Assembly: GCA_003023365.1 (NCBI GenBank)
Contig: PXTG01000002.1
Coordinates: 1-46,018 of the forward strand
Source: Bacteroidetes bacterium QH_7_62_13
Lineage (GTDB): Bacteria > Bacteroidota > Rhodothermia > Rhodothermales > Salinibacteraceae
Length of the DNA stretch: 46,018 nucleotides
Reading direction: 5' to 3'
Of the stretch, positions 19,288 to 29,979 are shown one piece after another (position 1 is the stretch's first letter; the number at the start of each line of letters is the position of its first letter). Made by a program: the position numbers and the translations under genes. The notes beneath the pieces are model-generated. The model saw only the letters and a list, made by a program, of their open reading frames with translations. It ran no database searches and had not been told where the DNA came from.

Positions 19288-21036
19288 TCACCGGAGCCGC
19301 TTCATCTGAAGGCACCGCTTGAGCCACTGCTTCTTGCGCTTCAGCAGCTTCAGGCTCATGTCGGACTGTGGCTTGTGGAATCGTTCTTTCGCCTTGGCGT
19401 GCACGTCGCGGACGTGTACATCCATTCCACGATCCTGGAGCGTGCGGGCCAGTCGGTTCGCAAGCGTCGCGCATTCTTTCCGAAGGTCGTCCTCCTGTGC
19501 CGACACGTCGAGCGAGTCGGGATCCGGACGCTCAAAGGGTTGACGCTGGACGCGGAGGTTTGAGTTTCCGCCCGTGTCTTCCAGTTCGAGACTATGCGTT
19601 TCAATCTCGCTCTCGTCAACCCCGGTAAGGGCCCATTCCGACCGCTCGCTATCCTCCGTCGCCTTCTCGGGCGGGGTCTGCCCGTCCTGGGTGCGCCGGC
19701 GCAGGCCCGCCTTCACCTCCCGCGTCATCCAGTCGAGCGTCTGGGAGAGGCCGAGGTCACCGGACGTGAACACGTCGCACACGTTGGCCTCCTCGCTCCA
19801 GGCGTCGTAGTAGCGCATCCCGCGAAAGATCTGCTGCAGCGTCTTGGACCGGGCGCTCACGAGGTCCAGCTTCGCGATGACGCTAATCGTCTTGATGTCG
19901 GTGCCCTCGCCGATCATGTCCACCTGTACCATGATGTCGACCTCCCCGTTGCGGTAGGCATCGAGGCGCTTCTCCCGCTCTTCACGGGGCACGTCCTGCC
20001 CGATGCGCGTGGCCGAAAACCACGAGTAGCGCCGGTCGATGAAGTCGAGCACGTCGGCGGCGTGCCGGTTGCTCATGCACGTCACGAGCATCTGGTGGTT
20101 GCGGACGTCGTCCTCCGCCCCGAAGAGGGACGCTCGTTTTTCCTGAAGCCGCCCGATGGCCGGGCCGAGGAGGGTGTCGAGGTATACGTCGTGGAATCGA
20201 AGGCTCTTGCGGGCAAAGAACTGGTCGAGGTGGCTGGTGTCGCGTCCCACCTCCTCCTGGAGTTCCGCCAGCGTAAATTCAACCTCCTCGCCGGTATCCT
20301 CCTCCACCATCGTGATCGTGTAGTCCACCACGTGCGCTTCGATGCGCTTGAGGATTCCCCCCTCCGCGTGGGCGCCGCGTAGGCTCACTTCGTGGAGCGC
20401 CTTATATTGCAACTGCTCGTGTCCGCTCTCGGTCGTCACCGTCTCGTGGGGCACGCCGAAGAGGGGCTTGCCGTCACTGCGGAGGGGCGTGCCCGACAGG
20501 CCGATGAGCGAGTCGTACGGCAGCCGCCCCACCGCCCGCGACCATGCGCTCTGCTCGGGCAGGTGGTGGATCTCATCGAGAACGAAAAGGGGACTCCCCC
20601 CCTGGCAGTAGCGCTGCAGGCTCCGGTTGCCGGACTCGCCACAGGTGTACTGGTACGTGGCAATCACGATGGGGATGGGATTCTTCAGAAAGACGCGACT
20701 CGAATCCGCCACGCAGAACTGCATCGGTGGGGCGCCGATCCATCGGAGCATTCGCCCCATCTCTTCCTGATCGGCGTACTGGTCGCGCAGGTTGCCGCGC
20801 GGCACGAACACGACGAGCCGGTCGGCGACGCCCATTGCCCGGGCCACCGCGAAGGACGAAAGCGCCGTGAGCGTCTTGCCGTAGCCGGGCACAAAGACGC
20901 CGAGATGATCGGTTTTCCCCTCCTGATAAGCCTTGACCAGCTTGATGAGAAAGGCGTACTGACCGTTCCGGAAGGAAAAGTCATCGGCTGGATTTAAGCC
21001 CGGAAGATCGGCGGCAGAAATGGACGAAGCGGACAT
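19288..21036 (-). CDS. Superfamily II DEAD/DEAH-box helicase
   Basis: Walker A-like 'VFVPGYGKTLTALSS', motif II 'FVLDEIHHLPEQS', motif III-like 'IGLSGTPLRSD', motif VI-like 'QQIFRGMRYYDAW'. Confidence 0.85.
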   Translation of the reverse strand: MSASSISAADLPGLNPADDFSFRNGQYAFLIKLVKAYQEGKTDHLGVFVPGYGKTLTALSSFAVARAMGVADRLVVFVPRGNLRDQYADQEEMGRMLRWIGAPPMQFCVADSSRVFLKNPIPIVIATYQYTCGESGNRSLQRYCQGGSPLFVLDEIHHLPEQSAWSRAVGRLPYDSLIGLSGTPLRSDGKPLFGVPHETVTTESGHEQLQYKALHEVSLRGAHAEGGILKRIEAHVVDYTITMVEEDTGEEVEFTLAELQEEVGRDTSHLDQFFARKSLRFHDVYLDTLLGPAIGRLQEKRASLFGAEDDVRNHQMLVTCMSNRHAADVLDFIDRRYSWFSATRIGQDVPREEREKRLDAYRNGEVDIMVQVDMIGEGTDIKTISVIAKLDLVSARSKTLQQIFRGMRYYDAWSEEANVCDVFTSGDLGLSQTLDWMTREVKAGLRRRTQDGQTPPEKATEDSERSEWALTGVDESEIETHSLELEDTGGNSNLRVQRQPFERPDPDSLDVSAQEDDLRKECATLANRLARTLQDRGMDVHVRDVHAKAKERFHKPQSDMSLKLLKRKKQWLKRCLQMKRLR

Positions 21037-21397
21037 ACGGGGACTGCGGCAAACGAGATGCTGCGAGGGGGCAACCGGGGCGACGGCCCCGATACTGAGC
21101 CGTCCGTAATGTACGAGTCATGGGGTGGAGGCGAAAGGGGCTCGCGTGCGCCTTCCTCGGCAACTCATCTCATCCCTAGAGGAGAACGCAGTCGTTACAA
21201 TCAACCGTTCCGTTGGTTCTTTTTGTGTCCAACACGGGTGAAGATACGCCTCCCAGAAAGAGAAGGGCGCTGGAGTAGTTGCCCACCCAGCTTGCCGTCC
21301 CTACCGTCCCTCGTTACCCTCTTTCATGTCGCGGCCCCTTCCCGCGGGAGAACCGAGTCGCCCGTCTTCCCTCTTCCCACCCCACCCAACAAGCATC

Positions 21398-22144
21398 ATG
21401 TCCAACAACATCGAAGGAAAAGTCGTCGTGATCACCGGGGCGAGCAGCGGGCTCGGTAAGGCCGCGGCTCGCCACCTGGCCGACTCGGGCGCCCGAGTCG
21501 CCTTGGCGGCCCGACGGACCAACCGTCTTGAGACCCTCGCCGACGAGATCACCCAGAACGGCGGATCGGCCCTTCCCGTCACGACCGACGTCACCGAGCG
21601 CAAACAGGTGGAGTCACTCGTTGACGCCGCCGTCGATGCATTCGGCAGGATCGACGTCATGCTCAACAACGCCGGCATCATGCCGGTCTCCCCACTCGAC
21701 CGGCTCAACGTGGACGAATGGGACCGGATGATCGACGTCAATCTCAAGGGCGTCCTCTACGGCATTGCCGCGGCGCTCCCCTACATGCGAGAACAGGCGT
21801 CCGGCCACATCATCAACGTCGCCTCCGACGCCGGCCACAAGGTCCATCCGTCAGAGGCCGTGTACGCGGCCACCAAGCACGCCGTGCGGGCGCTTTCCGA
21901 CGGACTGCGCCAGGAGGTAAAGCCCTACGGCCTTCGCACGACCATTATTTCGCCGGGGGCCGTCGAGTCGGAGCTTCCGGACACCGTCCCCGAAGAAGAC
22001 GTGGCCGAAGAGATGCGTGCATTGTACGACGAGCACGCCCTTTCCCCCGACTCGTTCGCGCGGGCCGTCGCCTTCGCCATCGAGCAGCCGGAGGAGGTGG
22101 ACGTGAACGAGATTCTGTACCGGCCGACGAGTCAGAATCTGTAA
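21398..22144 (+). CDS. SDR family NAD(P)-dependent oxidoreductase
   Basis: '[34 protein letters not shown]', '[10 protein letters not shown]', '[11 protein letters not shown]'. Confidence 0.94.
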   Translation: MSNNIEGKVVVITGASSGLGKAAARHLADSGARVALAARRTNRLETLADEITQNGGSALPVTTDVTERKQVESLVDAAVDAFGRIDVMLNNAGIMPVSPLDRLNVDEWDRMIDVNLKGVLYGIAAALPYMREQASGHIINVASDAGHKVHPSEAVYAATKHAVRALSDGLRQEVKPYGLRTTIISPGAVESELPDTVPEEDVAEEMRALYDEHALSPDSFARAVAFAIEQPEEVDVNEILYRPTSQNL

Positions 22145-22146
22145 AA

Positions 22147-22175
22147 CGAAAACTGGGGCCTGGACGGGCCCCGGT
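22147..22175 (-). terminator. Putative rho-independent terminator (minus strand)
   Basis: Minus strand AACCGGGGCCCGTCCAGGCCCCAGTT followed by TTCGTTTTAC. Confidence 0.55.
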
Positions 22176-22356
22176 TCCGGAGCACGGACACGCGACCTTC
22201 CAGGGCTGCGATCGCCTGTACGCCAGTCGTCTTTCGCAGCGACACGGCCGAAAACCGCACTCTCCATGTGCGATGGACCGGCACTCGACGGAGCGATCCT
22301 CGGAGTCGAAGAGCGATTCTGGGAGGTCCCGTCATCTCAGGCTCGGCCCCTCCGTG

Positions 22357-23250
<894 letters not shown>

Positions 23251-23472
23251 ACAAGGACCAGGGTCGGAGTTCATGCGGGATTCGAGCGGCGGCTGCGTTC
23301 ATCCGAAACGTAAGGATTGGTCGATTCAGAGGCCACCACGCCAGCGTGTTTGTTACTTTTTCGCACCCTCAGTCGTCCCTAGGGAATGAGTGCACAGCAT
23401 CGACCATATCAGCAACCAGTCCGGGCAGGCTCTTCGGGACGGCCTCTTTCCTCCCGACTCGTAGCGGGCCCT

Positions 23473-24639
23473 TCAACGGGACTCTCGTCTCTCCGGTCGG
23501 TGTGGCGGCGCGTGCGTCGTTCCCGGCTGCACCGATCTTCCCGGCCTCGTGCCCGCGAACCAGCGGGCGAGGACCCGCTCGGCGGGCTTTCCCTGCGGCG
23601 TGAAGGCGGTGGGATCCTGTCGATCATCTCGCGGATGCCACTTCCAAATGAAGGCACCGGCGAACCAGGGCGCCGTCCTCATGGTCGAAAAGAACGCCCG
23701 GTAGCAGCGGGCCTGAAGGGCCGAGTCGGGACGCACGCCGCTCTCCTCTTCCGGCCACCGCCACGGTGCCCTCGCAGCGGTACGCGCACTGCGGTACCCG
23801 ATCTCCGTGAACAGGACGGGCGTCTCCGTCCGCCGGTGTATCGCGGCCAGCTCCGCCCGGTGGGCCCGCCAGCGAGTCTGGAGCGTGTCGAGCGACGGAT
23901 TGGGCGTGTCAACCAGCGGGAAGTAGGCCTGCACGCCGACGTAGTCGAGCGCGTCCCAGAAGGCAATCTCCTCGTACTCGTCGTGCCAGTTGGCGGCGTA
24001 GGTGAGGGGGCCGTCGTAGACGGTCCGGACTGTATCGGCGAGGGCGCGAAAGAACTGGGGCCGGGTCGTGGCGGCACGGCTTAGTTCGGTTCCCAGTACC
24101 AACACATCGGCGTCGACCTCGGCGGCAAGCCGGGCGTAGATCATCAGAAAACGGCGGTAGCTGTCCTCCCAGCGTCCCCACTTCTCTGGCGAGTTGAATC
24201 CGATCTCGCTCCGGTTCTGCTGTTCGTCGTAGCCCCCAATCCAGAGGTGCGGCTTGAGGATCACGCCCATGCCAAGGGAATCGGCCCGACGAGCAAGAGC
24301 ACGGATGCCCCGGTGCGACTCGCTGTACCACCCGTCGCTCGTGTCGACACGCACCTGCGGGTCGTCCGCCGCCCGTTGCCAGCCGAAAGAGACCAGGGTA
24401 ATGTGGGTGACGCCGAGATTCCGCAACCGGGACAACAGACCGGGCTCGGGGGGATGCCGGGCATCTAGTGTCACCGAACGAACGTCGAAGGCGGGGGCGT
24501 CCGGGACGGTGTCGACCACCGCTTCTCGATCCGCCCCTCCCTCCTTCGTCGTCAACTCTGCGTCCCAACAGCCGAGGAGGAGCACGGTGGTGCCGAGCAG
24601 GCTACCATAGACGAGGCTGAGGAAGCGGGACGAAGACAT
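23473..24639 (-). CDS. Lipoprotein glycoside hydrolase, TIM-barrel (GH113-like)
   Basis: Lipobox 'TVLLLGC'; 'MGVILKPHLWIGG', 'DVLVLGTELSRA', 'LDYVGVQAYFPL', 'PVLFTEIGYRS', 'GAFIWKWHP' with two candidate catalytic Glu. Confidence 0.7.
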   Translation of the reverse strand: MSSSRFLSLVYGSLLGTTVLLLGCWDAELTTKEGGADREAVVDTVPDAPAFDVRSVTLDARHPPEPGLLSRLRNLGVTHITLVSFGWQRAADDPQVRVDTSDGWYSESHRGIRALARRADSLGMGVILKPHLWIGGYDEQQNRSEIGFNSPEKWGRWEDSYRRFLMIYARLAAEVDADVLVLGTELSRAATTRPQFFRALADTVRTVYDGPLTYAANWHDEYEEIAFWDALDYVGVQAYFPLVDTPNPSLDTLQTRWRAHRAELAAIHRRTETPVLFTEIGYRSARTAARAPWRWPEEESGVRPDSALQARCYRAFFSTMRTAPWFAGAFIWKWHPRDDRQDPTAFTPQGKPAERVLARWFAGTRPGRSVQPGTTHAPPHRPERRESR

Positions 24640-24809
24640 GGGAGAACGTTGAGAGTAGAAGGAGGATCTAAACTTCCGGATCGTCTCCGTGTTGCCGCCG
24701 CCGACGTACCCTCTTCGCGAATGTAGCCTGTTGCTCCACTGATTGGTGGAATAATCTCTTCGGCCCCGAGTACACCCGTTCTATCATTTTTTCGAAATCC
24801 TCGCCGGTC

Positions 24810-25442
24810 ATGGACGTCCTGCTGCAATCCCCCACCACCCTTGCGCTGCTCCTCCTCAACCTCGGCATCAGCGGCTACGCCATGCTGGTGGACCTCCGGC
24901 TCATCGATGAGCTTTCCTTCCGCCCCGTCCGAATCCGCGAGCAGGGCGAGTACTACCGGTTCCTTACCGCCGGTTTCGTACACGGCGGCGGCGCGCACCT
25001 CGCCTTCAACATGATTACACTCTACTTCTTCGGCCCACAACTGGAACGACTACTCAGCCCGGGCGCATTTCTGGTGCTCTACTTCGGCTCGGAGTTCGCC
25101 GCCCACGGGCTTACCTATCTCATGCATCGCACCGATCCTCAGTACGCGGCGGTTGGGGCCTCCGGTGCTATCAGCGGCGTGCTGTTTGCATTCTGTCTGT
25201 ACTTCCCGCTCCGCATGCTCGGCGTCATGATGGTGATTCCGATGCCCGCCATCCTGTTCGCAGTGCTGTATGTGGTGGTGTCGATCTACGCGATCGGACG
25301 ACGGCAACCGGGCACGCGCGGCGGCATTGCCCACGAAGCTCATCTGGGCGGCGCACTCGGGGGCGTCCTGCTCACAATTCTGATCGATTACCCCCGCCCC
25401 ATCAATTCCTTCCTACGCGAGATGCAAAGCCTGCTCGGGTAG
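24810..25442 (+). CDS. Rhomboid family intramembrane serine protease
   Basis: 'FVHGGGAHLAFNMITLYFFGPQLE', catalytic 'AVGASGAISGVLFA', 'EAHLGGALGGVLL'; multiple transmembrane segments. Confidence 0.92.
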   Translation: MDVLLQSPTTLALLLLNLGISGYAMLVDLRLIDELSFRPVRIREQGEYYRFLTAGFVHGGGAHLAFNMITLYFFGPQLERLLSPGAFLVLYFGSEFAAHGLTYLMHRTDPQYAAVGASGAISGVLFAFCLYFPLRMLGVMMVIPMPAILFAVLYVVVSIYAIGRRQPGTRGGIAHEAHLGGALGGVLLTILIDYPRPINSFLREMQSLLG

Positions 25443-26058
25443 AGAACCACGCCACGCGCCAGCCGGCACGCTGACCGCCCTCCACGTCCGACCGGTAGGA
25501 GTCGCCGACGTACAAGATCTCGTTGGGCTCTCCCCCCGCCTCCTCGGTGGCGTGGGCGAACGCCTGCGGGTCCGGCTTGAGGACGCCGGTCTCCTCACAC
25601 ACCACGATGGCATCGGCTCGCTCGCGCAGCGTGGGAAATTGATCCAACTTCTGCGCCTGCACCTCGGCGAAGCCGTTGGTCATGATGCCCACCGGCCGGT
25701 TCTCCGCAATAGACTCGTAGGCCCTCCGCGCCCCTGGAATGAACTGCCAGTGCGCCGCGTAGCGCTGCATGTAGTAGCGCCCCACGAGGGAGGGGTCGGC
25801 GTGCGGGGCATCAACGGCCTCTAGCAGTCGAGCAAAGCGTTGATGCTGCACGGTGTCCTTCTCAATTTCTCCGTCGGCGTAGCGACGCCACAGCGGCGCA
25901 TTGATGGCGTGGTATTTTTCCTGCAATTCGTCGACCGAGAGCGTCCCGAAAATCGCCCGGTAGCGGTCTCGCACATCGGCCAGGGCCGTGCGCTCCGCGT
26001 GCTCGTGATCGAGGAGCGTGTCGTCCAGATCGAAATATACAAATTCGACGTCGTCCAT
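25402..26058 (-). CDS. HAD-family hydrolase (YjjG-like nucleotidase)
   Basis: 'DVEFVYFDLDDTLLDHEHAERTAL', 'VGIMTNGFAEVQAQKLDQF', 'GVLKPDPQAFAHA', 'ILYVGDSYRSDVEGGQRAGWRVAWF'. Confidence 0.92.
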   Translation of the reverse strand: MDDVEFVYFDLDDTLLDHEHAERTALADVRDRYRAIFGTLSVDELQEKYHAINAPLWRRYADGEIEKDTVQHQRFARLLEAVDAPHADPSLVGRYYMQRYAAHWQFIPGARRAYESIAENRPVGIMTNGFAEVQAQKLDQFPTLRERADAIVVCEETGVLKPDPQAFAHATEEAGGEPNEILYVGDSYRSDVEGGQRAGWRVAWFSTRAGFASRVGRN

Positions 26059-26182
26059 TAGCGGGTTAAGCAGTTGCAACAGGGAAAATGGTCATCTCCA
26101 CCAAGATCCGGTGGGAAGTGATGGGCCCCCGCCCCGCCGCCAGACGAATGCAGGTTTCGTTTTGCACACGGTGGGTGCGTGG

Positions 26183-27337
26183 TCACTGTTCGTCCAGTGC
26201 ACACTCGAAGAGCGCGTACTCTTTGTCCTTCACGCCCCCGAGCGACTCGACGTGGTTCTTGAGGCGGTCGTTGCTGTCGAGCACCCAGCTCATCTCGCAG
26301 GCATCGTACCCGTTGGCGGGGCCGCGCTCGGTGGTCTCAAGGACGAGCATGCTGTCGAGTCCCTTCCCCTGGAACTCGGGGCGGATGCCCATAAGGGGCA
26401 TGCGGCACTCGTAAGTGCCGTACGTCAGGTAAAGATAGAGCTTCGGCAGGCCCCACGGAAAGAGGCGTCCGTCGGACACGTGGCGCAGGGCTTGGTTCAC
26501 GTTGGGGAGGGCAATGGAGAACCCCACCGGTCGTCCCTCGTGCTCGACGATAAACACAAGCTCGGGCTCTAGAACCTGCTCCATCTCCTCGGCAAGCTGC
26601 AGAAACTCCGCCTCCGTGACGGGCACGAAGCCCCAGTTTTGGGCCCACGCCTCGTTGTAGATCTCGCGGATGGTACGAGCCTCTTCCTCAAACCGGTCGA
26701 GGTCGATGGAGCGGACCGAAAGGCCCGGCGTGCGCTTCTTCACGACCTCCACCCCGCGCCGTAGCCGTTCGTAGTCGCAATACTTTTTGTGGAGGTAGTA
26801 GGCCCACATCGTCATGCTGCGGCCAAACCCGTAGCGCTCCAGAAAATCCTCGTGGTACGGGGGGTTGTAGGGCATGAGAATGGCCGGCTCCCGGTCGAAT
26901 CCGTCCACCAGCAGACCGGCGGTATCGTTGAGTGAGGGGTTGGTGGGACCGCGCATGCGCTTGAGGCCCTCCCCGCGCACCCAGTCGGCGGCGGCGTCGA
27001 GGAGGGCCTCGGCCACAGCGTAGTCCTCCACGCATTCGAAGAAGCCAAAGAAGCCCGTGCCGTCCTCGTAGGTCCGGAGGTGCATCCCGTTCACGATTCC
27101 GGCGATGCGCCCCACGACGGCCCCCGACGCATCTTCGGCGAGGAACAGCTGCATGTCTCCGTGCTCGAAAAACGCATTGTCGGAAGGGTCGAGCGTCGAC
27201 TTCACATCGCGACGGAGCGGCGGAACCCAGGCCGGATACCGATCCGGATAGAAGTCGTACGGCATGTCGATGAAACGGGATCGGTCCCTCCGCCCCTCAA
27301 CGGGGCGAACGGTGACGGAGGAAGGGGACACCGACAT
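26183..27337 (-). CDS. GNAT-fold acyltransferase-like protein, possible sphingolipid/sulfonolipid N-acyltransferase
   Basis: 384 aa; 'FIDMPYDFYPDRYPAWVPPLRRDVKSTLDPSDNAFFEHGDMQLFLAEDASGAVVGRIAGIVN...GFFGFFECVED...RMRGPTNPSLNDTAGLLVDGFDREPAILMPYNPPYHEDFLERYGF'. Family resemblance from memory; adjacent to SPT-like gene. Confidence 0.6.
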   Translation of the reverse strand: MSVSPSSVTVRPVEGRRDRSRFIDMPYDFYPDRYPAWVPPLRRDVKSTLDPSDNAFFEHGDMQLFLAEDASGAVVGRIAGIVNGMHLRTYEDGTGFFGFFECVEDYAVAEALLDAAADWVRGEGLKRMRGPTNPSLNDTAGLLVDGFDREPAILMPYNPPYHEDFLERYGFGRSMTMWAYYLHKKYCDYERLRRGVEVVKKRTPGLSVRSIDLDRFEEEARTIREIYNEAWAQNWGFVPVTEAEFLQLAEEMEQVLEPELVFIVEHEGRPVGFSIALPNVNQALRHVSDGRLFPWGLPKLYLYLTYGTYECRMPLMGIRPEFQGKGLDSMLVLETTERGPANGYDACEMSWVLDSNDRLKNHVESLGGVKDKEYALFECALDEQ

Positions 27338-27448
27338 TCAGGATCGGACGGAGTTGGGAGACAACAAACGAACGCCGCCGCCCCCGCAGAGGTGCAGGGA
27401 ACGACGGCGTGCGTACGTGGCGGAAGGCGTTGCTGTTCGGCGGGCGGC

Positions 27449-28756
27449 CTACTCGGCGGGGGGCGCGTGGTGCCCATTCGTACCGATCACACCGTGCTTC
27501 TTGCCCACCTTCCGAAAGGCATCAAGAATGCGATTGAGCTCTTCGTCGGTATGGGTGGCCATGTACGAGGTCCGCATGAGGGACTGTCCTTTCGGGACGG
27601 CCGGGGGCACGACGGCGTTCACGAACACTCCTTCCGAGAGCAGGTCACGCCAGAACCGAAAGCACCTCTCCATGTCGCCGATGACGACCGGAATGATCGG
27701 TGTTTCACTCTCCCACACGTCGAAGCCAAGGTCGCGGAATCCGTCCCGCATGTAATCGGAGACCTCTTCGAGCCGGTCGAGGCGCTCGGGCTCGTTTTCC
27801 AGAATGTCGAGGCTCTTGAGGACCGTCGCTACGGTGGCGGGGGGCATCGACGCGCTGAAGATATGGGTCGACGCCTCGTGACGGATGTACTCAATCACGT
27901 CGCGGTCCCCGACGGCGAATCCTCCGATCGAGGCAAAGCTCTTCGAGAAGGTTCCCGTGATCAGATGCACGTCATCTTTCAGGCCGAAGGTGGAGGCGGA
28001 TCCCCGTCCCCCGTCGCCGATTACGCCAATCGCGTGGGCGTCATCGAGCATGAGCGCTGCGTCGAACTCGTTGGCCAGCTCCAGCAGGTCGGGCACCCTG
28101 GCCACCTTGCCGCTCATCGAGAAGACCCCATCGGTCGCAATCAGCTTGCCGGCATTGGGGCTTTCCTTGTCGGCCCGCTCCAACATGCGGCGCAGGTGCC
28201 CCATGTCGTTATGCCGGTAGCGTCGCGTCTCGGCTAGGCTCGTTCTCAGTCCCTGATTGATACAGGCATGATTGTCCTTGTCGGAAAAGATGATGTCGCC
28301 CCGTCCGGCGACGGCCTGGAGCACGCCCTCATTGGTCATGTACCCCGTAGAAAACAGGACGGCCTTCTCCTTCCCCATGAAGTTCGCCAACCGCTCCTCC
28401 AACTCCAGGTGCATGTCGAGCGTGCCGTTTAGGAAGCGGCTCCCCGTACAGCCCGTGCCGTATTTGTCAACGGCCTCCTTCGCCGCCTCCTTTACGCGGG
28501 GGTCGGAGGTAAGCCCCAGATAGTTGTTCGAGCCCGCCATGACGACCTCCTCCCCATCCATCACGGCCTGCGTGCCTTCGCTTTCCTCGATGGGACGGAA
28601 GTAGGGATAGAGATCCGCCCGCTTGATTTTGGCGTAGTCCCCGGACGGATCGAAAAACTCGTGACACTTCTCGAAAAGCGACGGCTCGTCGTCGGCGTCG
28701 GACTCAACCGCCTTCGTCCGAACGAACTCGTGAGGCCGCTTTTTTTGATCGGGCAT
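27449..28756 (-). CDS. PLP-dependent alpha-oxoamine synthase (serine palmitoyltransferase / cysteate acyltransferase-like)
   Basis: 'MAGSNNYLGLTSDPRVKEAAKEAVDKYGTGCTGSRFLNGTLDMHLELEERLANFMGKEKAVLFSTGYMTNEG', 'LMLDDAHAIGVIGDGGRGS', PLP lysine 'LITGTFSKSFASIGGF'. Confidence 0.88.
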   Translation of the reverse strand: MPDQKKRPHEFVRTKAVESDADDEPSLFEKCHEFFDPSGDYAKIKRADLYPYFRPIEESEGTQAVMDGEEVVMAGSNNYLGLTSDPRVKEAAKEAVDKYGTGCTGSRFLNGTLDMHLELEERLANFMGKEKAVLFSTGYMTNEGVLQAVAGRGDIIFSDKDNHACINQGLRTSLAETRRYRHNDMGHLRRMLERADKESPNAGKLIATDGVFSMSGKVARVPDLLELANEFDAALMLDDAHAIGVIGDGGRGSASTFGLKDDVHLITGTFSKSFASIGGFAVGDRDVIEYIRHEASTHIFSASMPPATVATVLKSLDILENEPERLDRLEEVSDYMRDGFRDLGFDVWESETPIIPVVIGDMERCFRFWRDLLSEGVFVNAVVPPAVPKGQSLMRTSYMATHTDEELNRILDAFRKVGKKHGVIGTNGHHAPPAE

Positions 28757-29193
28757 TGTCATAAGCAAGAGCGTAATGCGTAGGCAGGTATAAGCTCACA
28801 GAGAAACCTCCCAATTCGGGACCTCGGAGAGGGTTGCTGCTCTGTTTTCCCACTATATCTAAATAACGTCGCACCGTCTGCGTCGGAAGTAACACCGTTA
28901 ACACTGGGTGTTCACGGACTGCGGTGCGGGGCACCATGGGAACAACGATTCGACACACTTGGCTTGTACGCTTTCCCACCTGCGCGTTTCCCGCCTCATC
29001 GAGGTTTTTCAATACCCGGAAGGGCTTTTTCCCCGCTCAGATTTAGGTTTGTGTATCCTTTCACATCCTCTCGGGCCGATACGGGACCCACTCCGCTCTC
29101 GCTCCCCCGCGTGCCCCCCGGACACTCATTTTACCAACGCGTAATTCATGAGGCCTTTCACCGGACACAGATCTTTGACCACGGATCTATCTT

Positions 29194-29889
29194 CTAAAAG
29201 CGCATCTGAATGCGGAGACCAATCCCGTCCCGAACCGTCGAAGACCCAGACGGGATCGGCCCCGATCGGGAAGCACTGAGGGCGGTCCGGATCGGTCCCA
29301 CAGTCCCCGTCGGCCGTACCCGTACCGCGAGCTCTTCGTCCACGTCGAACGTGAGGAGGTGGGCACTCACGTATGCGTCGAGCAACGTGAGGGCGTAGAA
29401 GAGTCCCGCTCCCAGAATGGCAAGGTCCCGCTGCCGCCGGAGCTCGTCGCGCTGGCTTCGGACTTCGTCTAGTCGCACCGTTCCCCCAAGAAAGAGTTCT
29501 TCCTTCACGCGATTAAACTGGGTCCTGTATTGACGATAGGGATTTTCGCCCTCGCCCGCCCGTTCCCGCCCAATTCCGAAGAGGTGGGCCCGGTCGAAGA
29601 GCCGGTATCTCTGCTGCGAGCGATAGATACGGAACGCAAGTCCAGCGAGTCCCGCGTAGACGAGGGGGATTTTGTAGTGCTGTCGGTTGTAGTACTGCCC
29701 CCAACCCGGCACAGCAGCAGTGCGCCAGAGCGCGCCCTTCGGGGAATGATCGGGCGGGAATCCCTTTTCCTTGAGCATCTCGGCCCGCACACTGTCGGGT
29801 TGTGCCTGAACCCCCCTCCCCCCCAGACTGCCCACCAGAATCGACAGCCCCGCAATGACCGAAATAAGCGGAATGCGCAGATGGGGCAT
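29194..29889 (-). CDS. DUF5683-like protein (conserved next to parB in Bacteroidota)
   Basis: Signal peptide; 'HSPKGALWRTAAVPGWGQYYNRQHYKIPLVYAGLAGLAFRIYRSQQRYRLFDRAH'; located downstream of parB. Confidence 0.8.
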   Translation of the reverse strand: MPHLRIPLISVIAGLSILVGSLGGRGVQAQPDSVRAEMLKEKGFPPDHSPKGALWRTAAVPGWGQYYNRQHYKIPLVYAGLAGLAFRIYRSQQRYRLFDRAHLFGIGRERAGEGENPYRQYRTQFNRVKEELFLGGTVRLDEVRSQRDELRRQRDLAILGAGLFYALTLLDAYVSAHLLTFDVDEELAVRVRPTGTVGPIRTALSASRSGPIPSGSSTVRDGIGLRIQMRF

Positions 29890-29979
29890 GGCGATGAACA
29901 GTGACCAGCGGAACGAGCGAGGCCGACCGCCGCGGCGCCGAGCGGCTCCGGCGGGGCCTGGAGACCCGGACCCGAGAAA

